Part shown: piece after piece, positions 16,104 to 25,556 of the stretch
Layout: every line of letters begins with the position of its first letter
How positions within the stretch are numbered: position 1 is the first letter of the stretch
Origin: DAHUXD01 sp963736455
Lineage (GTDB): Bacteria; Acidobacteriota; Thermoanaerobaculia; UBA5066; Gp7-AA6
Reading direction: 5' to 3'
NCBI GenBank assembly: GCA_963736455.1
Contig: CAVTON010000001.1
Coordinates: 1,364,001 to 1,428,000 of the forward strand
Length of the DNA stretch: 64,000 nucleotides
Position numbers and translations under genes: made by a program
The notes under the pieces: generated by a model
The model's database searches: none
What the model was told of the DNA's origin: nothing
The model's input: only the letters and a program-made list of their open reading frames with translations

Positions 16104-18506
16104 TCAGTTCGCGACCACGCCCCCCTCGGCGGGCTTGCCGTCCGAGACGACGGTCGCGGCGGGGGCCGGCCGCGGGCCTTCCATGGCGATCTTGATCACC
16201 TCGTCCATGGTGCTGACGAGGTGGAACTCCATCTCGCTGCGGATCTCGTCGGGCAGATCGTCCAAATCCTTGTCGTTTTCGGCCGAGAGGATGATGGTGC
16301 GGATCCCCGCGCGGTAGGCCGCCAGGATCTTGTCCTTGATCCCTCCGACGGGCAGGACCTTGCCGCGCAGCGTGATCTCGCCCGTCATGGCGACGTCCTT
16401 CAGGACCGGGATCTTCGTCACCGCCGAAAAGAGCGAGACCGCCATGGTGATTCCGGCGGACGGGCCGTCCTTCGGGATCGCTCCTTCGGGCACGTGGATG
16501 TGAATGTCGAACTTCTCGTGGAAGTTGGGATCGGCGTCGTACATCTCGGCGCGGCTGCGCACGTAGGACACGGCGGCGCGCGCGGACTCCTGCATGACCT
16601 CGCCGAGCGAGCCGGTGATCGTCAGGTTCCCCTTGCCCTTGAGCAGGCTCGTCTCGGTCATGAGGATCTCGCCGCCGGCCTCGGTCCACGCGAGACCCGT
16701 CGCGATGCCGACCTCGGAAACCTCGCCTTTGAGCCGCTTGCGGAACCGCGGCTTGCCCAGGAACTCCCTCAGGTTCTCGGACATGACGCGGATGGGCGTC
16801 TCGGCCTTCTTCTGGACGATCCGGCGCGCGACCTTGCGGCAGACTCCGCCGATCTCGCGCTCGAGATTGCGCACCCCCGCCTCGCGGGTGTAGTGCTCGA
16901 TGATGCCGAGGACGGCGTCGTCGGCGATCTCGATCTGCTCGATCTTCAGCCCGTTGGCCTCGCGCTGCTTCGGCACGAGGAACTGGCGGGCGATGGCGAC
17001 CTTCTCGTTCGGCGTATAGCCCGAGAGCGGAATGAGCTCCATCCGATCCTTGAGGGCGGCCGGGATCGGGTCCGCGACGTTCGCGGTGGCGATGAACATG
17101 ACCTTCGAGAGGTCGAACTCGACGTCGAGGTAGTGGTCCACGAAGGAGTGGTTCTGCTCCGGGTCGAGGACCTCGAGCAGCGCCGACGCCGGGTCGCCCC
17201 GGAAGTCGGAGGACATCTTGTCGACCTCGTCGAGGAGGAACACGGGATTGACCGTCCCGGCCTTCTTCATCATCTGGATGATCTGGCCCGGGAAGGCGCC
17301 GATGTACGTGCGGCGGTGACCCCGGATCTCGGCCTCGTCGCGGACGCCGCCGAGGGAGAGGCGCACGAACTGGCGATTCAGCGACCGCGCGATCGACTTC
17401 GCGAGCGATGTCTTGCCGACGCCCGGAGGGCCGACGAAGCAGATGATCGAGCCCTTCGTCTTCTGGACGAGCTGGCGCACGGCGAGAAACTCGAGGATCC
17501 GCTCCTTGACCTTCTCGAGCCCGAAGTGGTCCTCGTTCAGGATCTTCTCGGCCCGCGAGAGGTCTTTGGACTCGCGCGACGCCTTCTTCCAGGGAACGCC
17601 GACGAGCCACTCGATGTAATTGCGCGAGACCGTGGCCTCGGCCGAAACCGGCGGCATCGCCTCGAGGCGGCGCAGCTCCTGGTCGGCCTTCTCCTTGACT
17701 TCCTTCGGCATCCCGGCCGTTTCGATTTTCTTGCGCAGGTCCTCGACCTCGTCGGTCCGGTCGTCCTTGCGCCCGAGCTCCTGGTGGATGGCCTTGATCT
17801 TCTCGTTGAGGTAGTACTCCTTCTGGGCCTTCTCCATCTGCTTCTTGACCTTGTTGTTGATCCGGCGGTCGATGTTGACCTTGTCGATCTCGACCTCCAG
17901 CAGGTCCTGGAGCTTCTGGAGACGCTCGTAGGGAGACTCGGCTTCGAGGAGCGTCTGCTTCTCGGCGGTAGCCACGGACAGGTGCGCCGACAGCGTGTCG
18001 GCGAAACGCTCCGGATCGTCGATCTTCAGCGACGCCGCCAGTCCTTCGAACGCCAGGTGGTGCGAGAGCTTCGCGTACTGCTCGAAGAGCGAGAGGACCT
18101 TCCCCATGTAGTCGCGGAGGCTGTCCACGTCCGAAGGCCGGATCGGAAGCACCTCGACGGCGACCGACAGGTGGTCGGGCCGGCGCTCGAACGCCATGAT
18201 GCGGCCGCGGCGCACGCCCTCGACCATCACCTTGATGTGACCGTTCGGCAGCTTCAGGGACTGGGCGACCGTCGCGACGACGCCGACCTCGTAGATATCT
18301 TCGGGTTTCGGCTCGTCGAGCTGGGGGTCCTTCTGCGCCGCGAGGAAGAGGCGCTTGACGGGGGTCGCCAGCGCCGCCTCGAGGGCGCGAATGGAGGACT
18401 CGCGGCCCACGACGAAGGGCTGCATCATGTGCGGGAACACCACCATGTCCCGCAAAGGGACGAGCGGAAGGCTTTCCAGCCCGCGCCCGGCGTTATCGAC
18501 TTTCAT
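16104..18506 (-). CDS. lon: ATP-dependent protease Lon (LonA)
   Basis: Lon is a cytosolic AAA+ serine protease that degrades misfolded and regulatory proteins. The 800-residue protein has the N-terminal LAN domain (LPLVPLRDMVVFPHMMQPFVVGR), a coiled-coil region and an AAA+ module with Walker A GPPGVGKTSLAKS and Walker B VFLLDEVDKM. The C-terminal protease domain has the Ser-Lys dyad: Ser in PKDGPSAGITMA and Lys in GIKDKILAAYRAG. Length and order are standard for LonA. It lies 66 bp downstream of clpX in the same orientation, behind a palindrome, at the end of the tig-clpP-clpX-lon cluster. Confidence 0.98.
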   Translation of the reverse strand: MKVDNAGRGLESLPLVPLRDMVVFPHMMQPFVVGRESSIRALEAALATPVKRLFLAAQKDPQLDEPKPEDIYEVGVVATVAQSLKLPNGHIKVMVEGVRRGRIMAFERRPDHLSVAVEVLPIRPSDVDSLRDYMGKVLSLFEQYAKLSHHLAFEGLAASLKIDDPERFADTLSAHLSVATAEKQTLLEAESPYERLQKLQDLLEVEIDKVNIDRRINNKVKKQMEKAQKEYYLNEKIKAIHQELGRKDDRTDEVEDLRKKIETAGMPKEVKEKADQELRRLEAMPPVSAEATVSRNYIEWLVGVPWKKASRESKDLSRAEKILNEDHFGLEKVKERILEFLAVRQLVQKTKGSIICFVGPPGVGKTSLAKSIARSLNRQFVRLSLGGVRDEAEIRGHRRTYIGAFPGQIIQMMKKAGTVNPVFLLDEVDKMSSDFRGDPASALLEVLDPEQNHSFVDHYLDVEFDLSKVMFIATANVADPIPAALKDRMELIPLSGYTPNEKVAIARQFLVPKQREANGLKIEQIEIADDAVLGIIEHYTREAGVRNLEREIGGVCRKVARRIVQKKAETPIRVMSENLREFLGKPRFRKRLKGEVSEVGIATGLAWTEAGGEILMTETSLLKGKGNLTITGSLGEVMQESARAAVSYVRSRAEMYDADPNFHEKFDIHIHVPEGAIPKDGPSAGITMAVSLFSAVTKIPVLKDVAMTGEITLRGKVLPVGGIKDKILAAYRAGIRTIILSAENDKDLDDLPDEIRSEMEFHLVSTMDEVIKIAMEGPRPAPAATVVSDGKPAEGGVVAN

Positions 18507-18524
18507 CTGGTTCTGCCACCATGA

Positions 18525-18578
18525 GGGTAACCCGAAATCCGAATTCCGGAATCCGAATTTCGAAGTTCGGCTTTACCC
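18525..18578. repeat. Nested palindromic element between clpX and lon
   Basis: Outer arms GGGTAA (18525-18530) and TTACCC (18573-18578, covering the clpX stop) enclose an AT-richer stretch. In it the word TCCGAATT or its mirror recurs (CGAAATCC-GAATTCCGGAATC-CGAATTTCG). It can fold into a long hairpin in the mRNA between clpX and lon. A dispersed repeat or a transcript-processing hairpin are both possible. Confidence 0.4.
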
Positions 18579-19817
18579 TGCCTTGCGAAGGATCGTGATC
18601 GGGTTGGTGTGGTGCTTGACGACGTCGCGCGTGATGACGCACTCCTCGATGTCGTCGTCCGACGGGATCTGGTACATGACGTCGAGCATCAGGTCTTCGA
18701 TGATGATCTTCAGTCCCCGCGCCCCGACGTTGCGGGCGAGCGCCTCCTCGGCGATCGCCTCGATGGCGTCGTCGGTGAAACGCAGCTGGACGTTCTCGAA
18801 CTCCAGCATCGTCTGATACTGCTTGACGAGGGAGTTCTTCGGCTCGCGAAGGATCTCGACGAGGGCGGCCTGATCGAGCTCCGAGAGGGTGGCCACGACC
18901 GGCAGACGCCCCACGAACTCCGGGATCATGCCGAACTTGATCAGGTCTTCGGGATGGACCTTCTCGAGGAGAACGCTCGACCGCTTCTCCTTCTTGGTCA
19001 CGATCTTCGCGCCGAAGCCCATGGTCTTCTCGGTCATCCGGCGATTGATGATCTCCTCGAGCCCCACGAACGCGCCGCCGCAGAGAAACAGGATGTTCGT
19101 CGTGTCGATCTGGATGAACTCCTGGTGCGGGTGCTTGCGGCCGCCCTGCGGCGGGACGTTGGCGACCGTGCCCTCGAGGATCTTCAGAAGCGCCTGCTGG
19201 ACGCCCTCGCCCGAGACGTCGCGCGTGATCGACGGGTTCTCGCCCTTCCGGGCGATCTTGTCCACCTCGTCGATGTAGACGATTCCGCGCTCGGTCTTCT
19301 CCTTGTCGTTGCCGGCGGCCTGGTAGAGCTTCAGGATGATGTTCTCGACGTCCTCGCCGACGTATCCGGCCTCCGTCAGGGTCGTGGCGTCCACGATCGT
19401 GAACGGCACCGAGAGGAGCTTGGCGAGGGTCTGCGCGAGAAGCGTCTTGCCGGTCCCGGTCGGCCCGATCAGGAGGATGTTGGACTTCTGCAGCTCGACG
19501 TCGAGCTTGCGGTTCTTCTCGAGGTAGTCGATCCGCTTGTAGTGGTTGTAGACCGCGACGGCCAGCTTCTTCTTGGCCTGGTCCTGGCCGATCACGTAAC
19601 CGTCGAGGAAATCCTTGATCTCTTTGGGCTTGGGAAGCTTGGTCTCCGGAGCCTGGGTTTCGAGGACGCGGTCTTCGGCGATGATGTCGAGGCAGATGTC
19701 GACACACTCATCGCAGATGTAGACCGTGGGCCCCGCGATGAGCTTCTTGACGTCGCGCTGGCTCTTGTTGCAGAACGAGCAGCGAAGGACGTCACCGTTC
19801 CCGGTTTTCTTCGACAT
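18573..19817 (-). CDS. clpX: ClpX, ATPase subunit of the ClpXP protease
   Basis: ClpX recognises and unfolds substrates and feeds them to ClpP. The 414-residue protein begins with a four-cysteine zinc-binding domain (CSFCNKSQ...YICDECVDIC, residues about 13-40). The AAA+ module follows, with Walker A LIGPTGTGKTLLAQ, Walker B VYIDEVDKIARK, the pore loop GYVGEDVE and the ClpP-contacting IGF-type loop region (LIKFGMIPEFVGRLP). It is preceded by clpP with a gap of about 200 bp. The length is normal. Confidence 0.98.
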   Translation of the reverse strand: MSKKTGNGDVLRCSFCNKSQRDVKKLIAGPTVYICDECVDICLDIIAEDRVLETQAPETKLPKPKEIKDFLDGYVIGQDQAKKKLAVAVYNHYKRIDYLEKNRKLDVELQKSNILLIGPTGTGKTLLAQTLAKLLSVPFTIVDATTLTEAGYVGEDVENIILKLYQAAGNDKEKTERGIVYIDEVDKIARKGENPSITRDVSGEGVQQALLKILEGTVANVPPQGGRKHPHQEFIQIDTTNILFLCGGAFVGLEEIINRRMTEKTMGFGAKIVTKKEKRSSVLLEKVHPEDLIKFGMIPEFVGRLPVVATLSELDQAALVEILREPKNSLVKQYQTMLEFENVQLRFTDDAIEAIAEEALARNVGARGLKIIIEDLMLDVMYQIPSDDDIEECVITRDVVKHHTNPITILRKAG

Positions 19818-20024
19818 TCAGCCTCCGGAGGGATGAGTGAATTCTAGGATCGCCCATCCCTCCCCGTCAATCCTTGCGTGTGCGAATCTAACACACCCAT
19901 TGCATTTAACGCCTGCGGGATCAGGGTATTCCGCCATCACAGACTGCAGTACGCAGAGGGCGGACGGCAGGATTCTTAAGACGATCGCGCCGCCGGCAAT
20001 CCCCCTGTCCGGCCCGGGGCCCTT

Positions 20025-20675
20025 CTAGCCCGCCGCTTTCAGCGCGAGGTCGTCGCGGCGGTGGTAGATCGAATCCACCAAACCGTATGCCTTCGCGTCC
20101 TCGGCCTCGAGGATGAAATCGCGGTCCGTATCCTTGGAGATCTTCTCGAGCGGCTGGCCCGTGTGGTGGGCCATGATCTGGTTGAGTCTTTCCTTCAGGC
20201 GCACGAGGTCGCGGGCGTGGATCTCGATGTCGGTCGCCTGGCCCTGCATGCCGTAGGCGAGCGGCTGGTGGATCAGGAAACGGGCGTTCGGCAGCGAATA
20301 GCGCTTTCCGGGCGCGCCGGCCGCCATCAGGACGGCCGCCATCGAGGCGGCCTGGCCCACGCAGATCGTCGTGACGTCGTTCTTGACGTACTGCATCGTG
20401 TCGTAGATCGCGAGGCCCGCCGTAATCGAGCCGCCCGGCGAGTTGATGTAGAAGGCGATGTCCTTCTCGGCGTTCTCGGACTCGAGGAAGAGCATCTGGG
20501 CGATGATCAGGTTGGCGATCGTGTCGTCGACCGGCTGGCCGAGGAAGATGATGTTGTCCTTCAGGAGCCGCGAGTAGATGTCGTACGCGCGCTCCCCCCG
20601 GCTCGTCTGCTCGATGACCATTGGAACCAGAACCATGCCGCCTCCCTCCCCGTCGTCGTCCATCCGAGAACTCAC
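20025..20675 (-). CDS. clpP: ClpP, proteolytic subunit of ClpXP
   Basis: ClpP forms the double-heptamer serine protease chamber. The 216-residue protein has the catalytic Ser in GQAASMAAVLMAAG, the His in RFLIHQPL and the Asp in KDTDRDFIL, and the N-terminal axial-loop sequence VPMVIEQTSRGERAYDIYSRLL. Its gene lies 4 bp downstream of trigger factor and upstream of clpX, the usual bacterial arrangement. The ATG at 20675 is one of two near the N-terminus; a start at the second Met would shorten the protein by about 14 residues. Confidence 0.98.
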   Translation of the reverse strand: MSSRMDDDGEGGGMVLVPMVIEQTSRGERAYDIYSRLLKDNIIFLGQPVDDTIANLIIAQMLFLESENAEKDIAFYINSPGGSITAGLAIYDTMQYVKNDVTTICVGQAASMAAVLMAAGAPGKRYSLPNARFLIHQPLAYGMQGQATDIEIHARDLVRLKERLNQIMAHHTGQPLEKISKDTDRDFILEAEDAKAYGLVDSIYHRRDDLALKAAG

Positions 20676-20679
20676 TTGA

Positions 20680-22002
20680 CTAATCGTTCGCTTTCACCGA
20701 CACCGGCATTCCCGAGGGTAGCACCTTGGCGCTCGCAATCAAGAGGTCCACGGCCTTCGCCAGGCGCATCTCGTCGCGCAGCGCATCGATGCCGCCCGCC
20801 CGAGCCATCTGCTCGCGCAGGGCCGCGGGCTCGACGCCGCGCTCGGCGGCCGCGCGCTTGAACTCCGCCTCGAGCTCGGTGTCCGAAACCTGGATGCCCT
20901 CGCGTTCGGCAATGGCGTCGAGGAGGAGGTACTCGCGGACGCGCTTCTCGGCTCCCGGCTGCGCCTCCGTCCGGAGCTTCTCCCAGTCCTCCTTCTCGGG
21001 ATCGGCGCCGCTCTGGGCGATGTACCGGGCATAGTCGCGCAGCGCCGCCGTCGTTTCCGACTCGACGAGGATCTCGGGCGCCGGGACGTCGGCCTTCGCG
21101 ACGAGCTTCTCGAGGATGGCGCGGCGGAAGCGGCGGCGGCGCTCGACCTCCTTGTCGTGGCGAAGCCGGCCGCGCACCTTCTCGCGAAGCGTCGAGACCG
21201 TGTCTCCCTCGGAGACGGCGCGGGCGAACTCGTCGTCGACGGCGGGAAGCTTCTTCTCCTTCAGGGCCGCGAGGGTCACTTCGTAGTCGACGACCTTTCC
21301 CTTGAACTCGTCGTTCGGGAAGTCGTCGGGAAACGTCTTGCGGAAGCGCCGCGTCTCGCCCGGCGCCGCCCCGCGCAGCGCTTCGTTGATCTCGGGCATC
21401 GAGTCGGCGTGGCCGACTTCGAGCGTGAGCTTTTCGTCCCGGAACGTCCGTGGGTTCTGGCCGGGCGCGAGGATCTCGACGAACGAGCCCGCGATGTCGG
21501 CGACCGCGAAGTCGCCGGGCGCGGCGGCGCGTCCCTCGACGGGATGGAACTCGGCGTGCGCCTCGCGGATGCGATCGACGACGCGGTCGACCTCGTCGTC
21601 CGTCGGCTCGATGTAGACGTCCTCGACGACGACGCCCCGGTACTCTCCCGGATCGACGGCGGGCTTGAGATCCAGGCGGGCGGCGAAACGGATCGGTCCG
21701 GGCGGCTCCCATTTCAGGTCTTCGATCCGGGGGCGTCCGAGGATCGAGAGCTTGCGCTCCTCGATGGCCTCGGCGACGGCGTCGGGCACGACGGCTTCGA
21801 GGACGTCGCCCTTGATCTCGTCGGCGAACCGCTTCGCGATGACGGACTCGGGCGCCTTTCCTTTTCGGAAGCCGGGTATCGCGGCACGCTTCGTGTACGA
21901 GCGCGTGACGGTGTCGAGCGCCTTCCGGACGTCTTCGGCCGGCACCTCGATCTCGAGGATCGTGCGGGTGGAGGATTCGTCCCGTGCGGCAAGAACCACC
22001 AT
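20680..22002 (-). CDS. tig: Trigger factor (ribosome-associated chaperone and peptidyl-prolyl isomerase)
   Basis: Trigger factor binds nascent chains at the ribosomal exit. The 440-residue protein has the N-terminal ribosome-binding domain with the signature IPGFRKGKAP, an FKBP-type isomerase domain (about 150-240, PGDFAVADIAGSF to YEVTLAALKEKKLP) and a C-terminal helical arm domain. The ATG at 22002 is chosen: the open frame runs further upstream to 22389 but that part is Arg/Pro-rich and overlaps the 3' end of the subtilase gene. It heads the tig-clpP-clpX-lon cluster. Confidence 0.95.
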   Translation of the reverse strand: MVVLAARDESSTRTILEIEVPAEDVRKALDTVTRSYTKRAAIPGFRKGKAPESVIAKRFADEIKGDVLEAVVPDAVAEAIEERKLSILGRPRIEDLKWEPPGPIRFAARLDLKPAVDPGEYRGVVVEDVYIEPTDDEVDRVVDRIREAHAEFHPVEGRAAAPGDFAVADIAGSFVEILAPGQNPRTFRDEKLTLEVGHADSMPEINEALRGAAPGETRRFRKTFPDDFPNDEFKGKVVDYEVTLAALKEKKLPAVDDEFARAVSEGDTVSTLREKVRGRLRHDKEVERRRRFRRAILEKLVAKADVPAPEILVESETTAALRDYARYIAQSGADPEKEDWEKLRTEAQPGAEKRVREYLLLDAIAEREGIQVSDTELEAEFKRAAAERGVEPAALREQMARAGGIDALRDEMRLAKAVDLLIASAKVLPSGMPVSVKAND

Positions 22003-22075
22003 GAGGCGGGAGATCCTATAACGCGGCGCTCGGCCCCGGCAGACGCGGGGCGCTGGACCGAGGTTTTCTGCGACC

Positions 22076-23599
22076 TCAGGGGCGGGTCGGGACGACGCGC
22101 GTCTCCGGATCGTGGCCGCGCACGACGGGCTCGACGCGATCGTTGATGATGCGCTCGTAGGCCGCTTCGACGTCGAGGCGGCCCCAGCCGTATACCGGAT
22201 TGGGCACCTGGTCGCCGGAGAATCCGCCGCAGGTGATCCCCGGCGCGGTCCGCGGAACGGCTCCCGCCTCGAGCGCCAGCTCGGTGCGATCCACGTCGCC
22301 GGCCAGGCCGGGAACCGCGGACCAGAGCAGCGCCACCGCGCCCGCGACCTCCGGCGACGCGGCGGACGTGCCGGTGAAGGAATCGGCATAGCCCGCGGAC
22401 AGCGCCGCGGTTCGGAGGCCGACTCCCGGAGCCGTGAGATCGGGTTTCAGCCGGTTCGATCCGTCGAGAGCCACCGGTCCCACGCTCGAGAAGGACGCGA
22501 TCGTGTCGTCGAGCCAGGTGGCGCCGACGGAGATGGCGGCGGAGTAGATCGCCGGCGGCTCGTCCACGGTGAAGCACGCCGGCATGCCGGCAGGCTCGGT
22601 GCCCTCGTTGCCCGCCGCGAAGACGACGGCCACTCCGGCCGCCCGGACGTTCTCGACGACGGCCTCGAGCACGTTCGGGTCGGTGCAGCCCTCGCTCTCG
22701 GGACAGGACCAGGAATCGTTGATCACGTCGGCGCCGAGATCGGGCCGCGGGTTGTTGCCGGACGAATCGGTCGGCGCGAGCAGCCACTCGAAGCATTCGG
22801 TGTAGCGGGCCGGCGTGCCAGTGCCCCGGTCCATGTTGCGGCAGCCGATGAGCGTCGCCCCGGGAGCCATGCCGATGCGGTTGCCGGGACCCGCATCGCC
22901 CACGGCAAGACCGGCCGTGCCGGTGCCATGGCCGTCGTCGTCGCAGGGCGCCGGAGCATCCGCTCCGCAGGGATTTCCGGGAGCGGGATCGTGAATGGCG
23001 TCATGCCACGCATAGTCGTGCGCGCCGTCCGTGCCGCGATAGCGGCCGCGAAGGGCCGGGTGGTCCCACTCGAAGCCGGTGTCCGCGACGCCGATCACGA
23101 TCCCCTGGCCGCGGAATCCGCGGCTCCAGAGATCGGGCGCGCGGACCTTCACGATGTTCGGCTCGTCGAGGTCGGTGAACGAAAGCCTCGGAACGAAGCG
23201 CGGCTCCCACGGGAGCGGTCGCGAGAGCGCCGCGCCGCGGTTGGCGGCGATCGCGGCGACGTCGCCGCGCGCCGAGAGCTCCGCGGCCACGGAAGCGTTG
23301 CCCTCGACCTCCAGCATGTTCACCAGAAAGTGCGGGCGGTACCGGACTCCCAACGCGTCCAGGCGGCGCCGGAGCGGAGCCTGATCCGCCTGGGCGCGAG
23401 CGAGCAGGGTTTCGTATACGAAGCGCCGCCGCGCGGTTCGATCGGAGATGGCGGCCGCCTTCGAAAGGTCCGCCTGCTCCCGGAGAACGACGAGCATCGT
23501 CGCGGGCTGCCCGGCCGACACATTCGAAAAAATGCGCGAATCGACCGGCGCCTTTGCGGCGGCGGACGTTTGCAGCGCGACGAGCAACAGAGGCAGCAC
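22076..23599 (-). CDS. Secreted subtilisin-like serine protease (S8)
   Basis: This is a 507-residue exported protease. It has a short N-terminal hydrophobic signal (MLPLLLVALQTSAAAKA) and a propeptide-like region (about 30-130, with ATMLVVLREQADLS). The S8 domain shows Asp in VIGVADTGFEWDHPAL, His in DDDGHGTGTAGLAVG, the Asn-containing oxyanion segment VFAAGNEG and Ser in SFTGTSAASPEVAGAVALL. Cysteines in the catalytic domain suggest disulfides, which fits export. It lies just upstream of trigger factor, but with no evident functional link. Confidence 0.93.
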   Translation of the reverse strand: MLPLLLVALQTSAAAKAPVDSRIFSNVSAGQPATMLVVLREQADLSKAAAISDRTARRRFVYETLLARAQADQAPLRRRLDALGVRYRPHFLVNMLEVEGNASVAAELSARGDVAAIAANRGAALSRPLPWEPRFVPRLSFTDLDEPNIVKVRAPDLWSRGFRGQGIVIGVADTGFEWDHPALRGRYRGTDGAHDYAWHDAIHDPAPGNPCGADAPAPCDDDGHGTGTAGLAVGDAGPGNRIGMAPGATLIGCRNMDRGTGTPARYTECFEWLLAPTDSSGNNPRPDLGADVINDSWSCPESEGCTDPNVLEAVVENVRAAGVAVVFAAGNEGTEPAGMPACFTVDEPPAIYSAAISVGATWLDDTIASFSSVGPVALDGSNRLKPDLTAPGVGLRTAALSAGYADSFTGTSAASPEVAGAVALLWSAVPGLAGDVDRTELALEAGAVPRTAPGITCGGFSGDQVPNPVYGWGRLDVEAAYERIINDRVEPVVRGHDPETRVVPTRP

Positions 23600-23939
23600 G
23601 CGCGGATTACACCATGCCAGCTGCGTGCCAACCGGTGACGGCCGTTGCCTTCGAGGCCTCGGAGCGACCTTTCAAGCGACGGCGTCCCAACAACTTGCCC
23701 CCCTCACCCCGACCCTCTCCCCCCTTCGGGGGCGAGGGAGTAAGACTCGGCTCGCGGCACCGTCGCTGAAGCTCGCGGCGTGAGAAGTCACCTGAGCGAA
23801 GCGAAGGTGGAGGCTCACGCCGCGGGAGCCGGAGCGAGCGCAGGGATCAGGCCGGCGGTCGAGCGCCTTTGCGCGAGCCGCCGGCTGGTGCGCGCCCGTA
23901 GGGCGCGCAGATCCCGAGCGAGCGGAGGCGACGGTTTAT
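23600..23939. other. Gene-free stretch with a REP-like hairpin and a hairpin downstream of tRNA-Leu
   Basis: No convincing gene lies here. It contains a REP-like run at 23697-23742, with a C-rich arm, a TTCG loop and a G-rich arm (CTCCCCCC-TTCG-GGGGCGAG). A second perfect hairpin lies at 23889-23909 (TGCGCGCCC, loop GTA, GGGCGCGCA), about 30 bases beyond the tRNA-Leu 3' end. The second may stop tRNA transcription although no T-run follows. Confidence 0.5.
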
Positions 23940-24021
23940 TGCGAGAGGAGGGACTCGAACCCTCAAGGGTTTCCCCACGGGATCCTAAGTCCCGCGCGTC
24001 TGCCAGTTCCGCCACTCTCGC
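23940..24021 (-). tRNA. tRNA-Leu (anticodon UAG)
   Basis: On the minus strand the sequence folds as a class II tRNA. The acceptor GCGAGAG pairs with CTCTCGC, the D-arm holds GGCGGAACTGGCAGACGC, and the anticodon stem GGGA/TCCC encloses loop CTTAGGA (anticodon TAG). A long variable arm and the T-loop GGTTCGAGTCC follow. CCA is not encoded after A73. It decodes CUA and related Leu codons. Confidence 0.95.
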
Positions 24022-24036
24022 GTGGAGGCAACGGCA

Positions 24037-24065
24037 ATGGTAGGCGCAAGGATTGCGAGATTCAA
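24037..24065 (-). promoter_or_regulatory. Promoter candidate of tRNA-Leu
   Basis: On the minus strand TTGAAT (24060-24065) and TACCAT (24037-24042) are separated by 17 bases. The -10 box ends 15 bases before the mature tRNA 5' end. Boxes and spacing fit a housekeeping sigma-70 promoter. Confidence 0.5.
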
Positions 24066-24110
24066 TGAGTCGGCCTCCCGCGTGGTGATCGGAATCGCAC
24101 CCGGCGGCGG

Positions 24111-25388
24111 TCAGGCGCGCAACGCCTCGATCGGGCGCAGACGGGACGCCTTCCAGGCCGGGTAGAAACCGGCGATCACGCCCATCGCCGCCGAGAGCGC
24201 GAACGCCAACGCAACTCCCGCGAGCGAGACCACGACGGGCCAATCGCCTCTCCAGGCCAGAATCCTGGTGGCCGCGATGCCGACGACGATGCCCGCGAGT
24301 CCGCCGGAGAGCGACAGTGCGAGCGCCTCGACCAGAAACTGCGCGAGGATGTCGCGCTTTCTCGCTCCGATCGCGAGCCGAAGGCCGATCTCGTGCGTCC
24401 GCTGGGTCACGGACACGAGCATGATGTTGACGATGCCGATGCTCCCCACGAGCAGGGAGATCGACGCGATCGAGCCCAGCAGAAACGAAAGAGTCGAGGA
24501 GGCCTCGTCGGCCATTGCCCAGACCTCGCTCTGAGATCGGATGAGGAAGTCCGAATCCTGTCCAGGACGGAGGCGATGCCGCTGGCGCAGGAGGCCCTCG
24601 ATCTCTGCTTCGGCCGCGTCGACCACGTCCGGAGAGGCGGCGGACGCGAGGAAGAAGTCGATCTTGCTCACACCCTTCAACAGCCGCATGACGGTCGTGT
24701 ACGGGACGAGGACCACGTCATCCTGGTCCTGGCCCGTCAGGCTGCTGCCCTTGGTGCTCAGAACGCCCGCGACGCGAAAGGGGACGTTCTTGATCCGCAC
24801 CATTCCGCCGACCGGGTTCTCGTCTCCGAAGAGCGCGTCCGCGACGGTGGTGCCGAGCACGCAGACCCGGGCGACGGATCGGACATCCCGTTCGTCGAGG
24901 AAGGCGCCGCGCTCGACGTCCCAGGAACGGATGCAGGGGAAGTCGGCCTCGACCCCGAGGATGGTGGTTCCCCAGTTCACGTCTCCGCGCACGACCTGGG
25001 CGCCGGTTCGAGAGACGGCGCTGACGTAGGCCACGGAAGGGCACTCCTCCCGAACGGCCGCGACATCGTCTTCCGTGAGAGTCTGCTGGCCCGTGAAGAT
25101 CCTCGCACCGCTCTGCGTTGCTGTGCCCGGATAGACCACGAGGAAGTTCGACCCGAGAGCCGAGACGGCGCTCTCGACCGAGGCGCGAGAGCCGCCCCCG
25201 ATGCCTTGCATCGCGACGACGCACGCCACCCCGATCGTGATGCCGAGGGCGGTCAGGCCGGACCGAAGCTTGTTCTTGGCGAGCGCCTCCAGGGCGACGC
25301 CGGCCAGAACGCCGAAGTGCACCCGCCGCCCGGGATCGGGAAGCTTCCCGCGCCCGGGAGCTTTCTCATTCTCTCTCTCGGTGCTCAT
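24111..25388 (-). CDS. MacB/FtsX-type ABC transporter permease
   Basis: This is a 425-residue membrane protein of the MacB/LolC-like type. It has an N-terminal membrane helix after LAKNKLRSGLTALGITIGVA, a large periplasmic MacB-PCD domain (about 55-290), and a C-terminal FtsX domain. The FtsX domain has three membrane segments and the family motif VTQRTHEIGLRLAIGARKRDI. The ATG at 25388 is chosen; the frame to 25484 adds an Arg/Pro-rich stretch. No ABC ATPase or membrane-fusion gene adjoins it, so its ATPase partner must be encoded elsewhere. The substrate is unknown; antimicrobial export or lipoprotein handling are the common roles. Confidence 0.88.
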   Translation of the reverse strand: MSTERENEKAPGRGKLPDPGRRVHFGVLAGVALEALAKNKLRSGLTALGITIGVACVVAMQGIGGGSRASVESAVSALGSNFLVVYPGTATQSGARIFTGQQTLTEDDVAAVREECPSVAYVSAVSRTGAQVVRGDVNWGTTILGVEADFPCIRSWDVERGAFLDERDVRSVARVCVLGTTVADALFGDENPVGGMVRIKNVPFRVAGVLSTKGSSLTGQDQDDVVLVPYTTVMRLLKGVSKIDFFLASAASPDVVDAAEAEIEGLLRQRHRLRPGQDSDFLIRSQSEVWAMADEASSTLSFLLGSIASISLLVGSIGIVNIMLVSVTQRTHEIGLRLAIGARKRDILAQFLVEALALSLSGGLAGIVVGIAATRILAWRGDWPVVVSLAGVALAFALSAAMGVIAGFYPAWKASRLRPIEALRA

Positions 25389-25556
25389 CGGCGGCTTCGG
25401 GCCGCGAACTCCCGCGCTTGCGGCGCGTCTCGCGACGCGAGGGATCGCATGGGGAGGATAGACCGAGGAAACGGATCCGGCCATTCTCGAGGCGGCGAGA
25501 AAAAGCGGGGCGCTCTCGCGAACGCCCCGCTCATCCGATCCCTTCGTCGCCGGTCT

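Noticed and set aside
16221..18524. Long plus-strand frame opposite lon
   Set aside because: Antisense shadow of lon with Leu/Asp/Arg-rich low-information sequence.
22003..22389. N-terminal extension of trigger factor
   Set aside because: The open frame continues upstream but is Arg/Pro-rich, overlaps the subtilase gene and is absent from the family.
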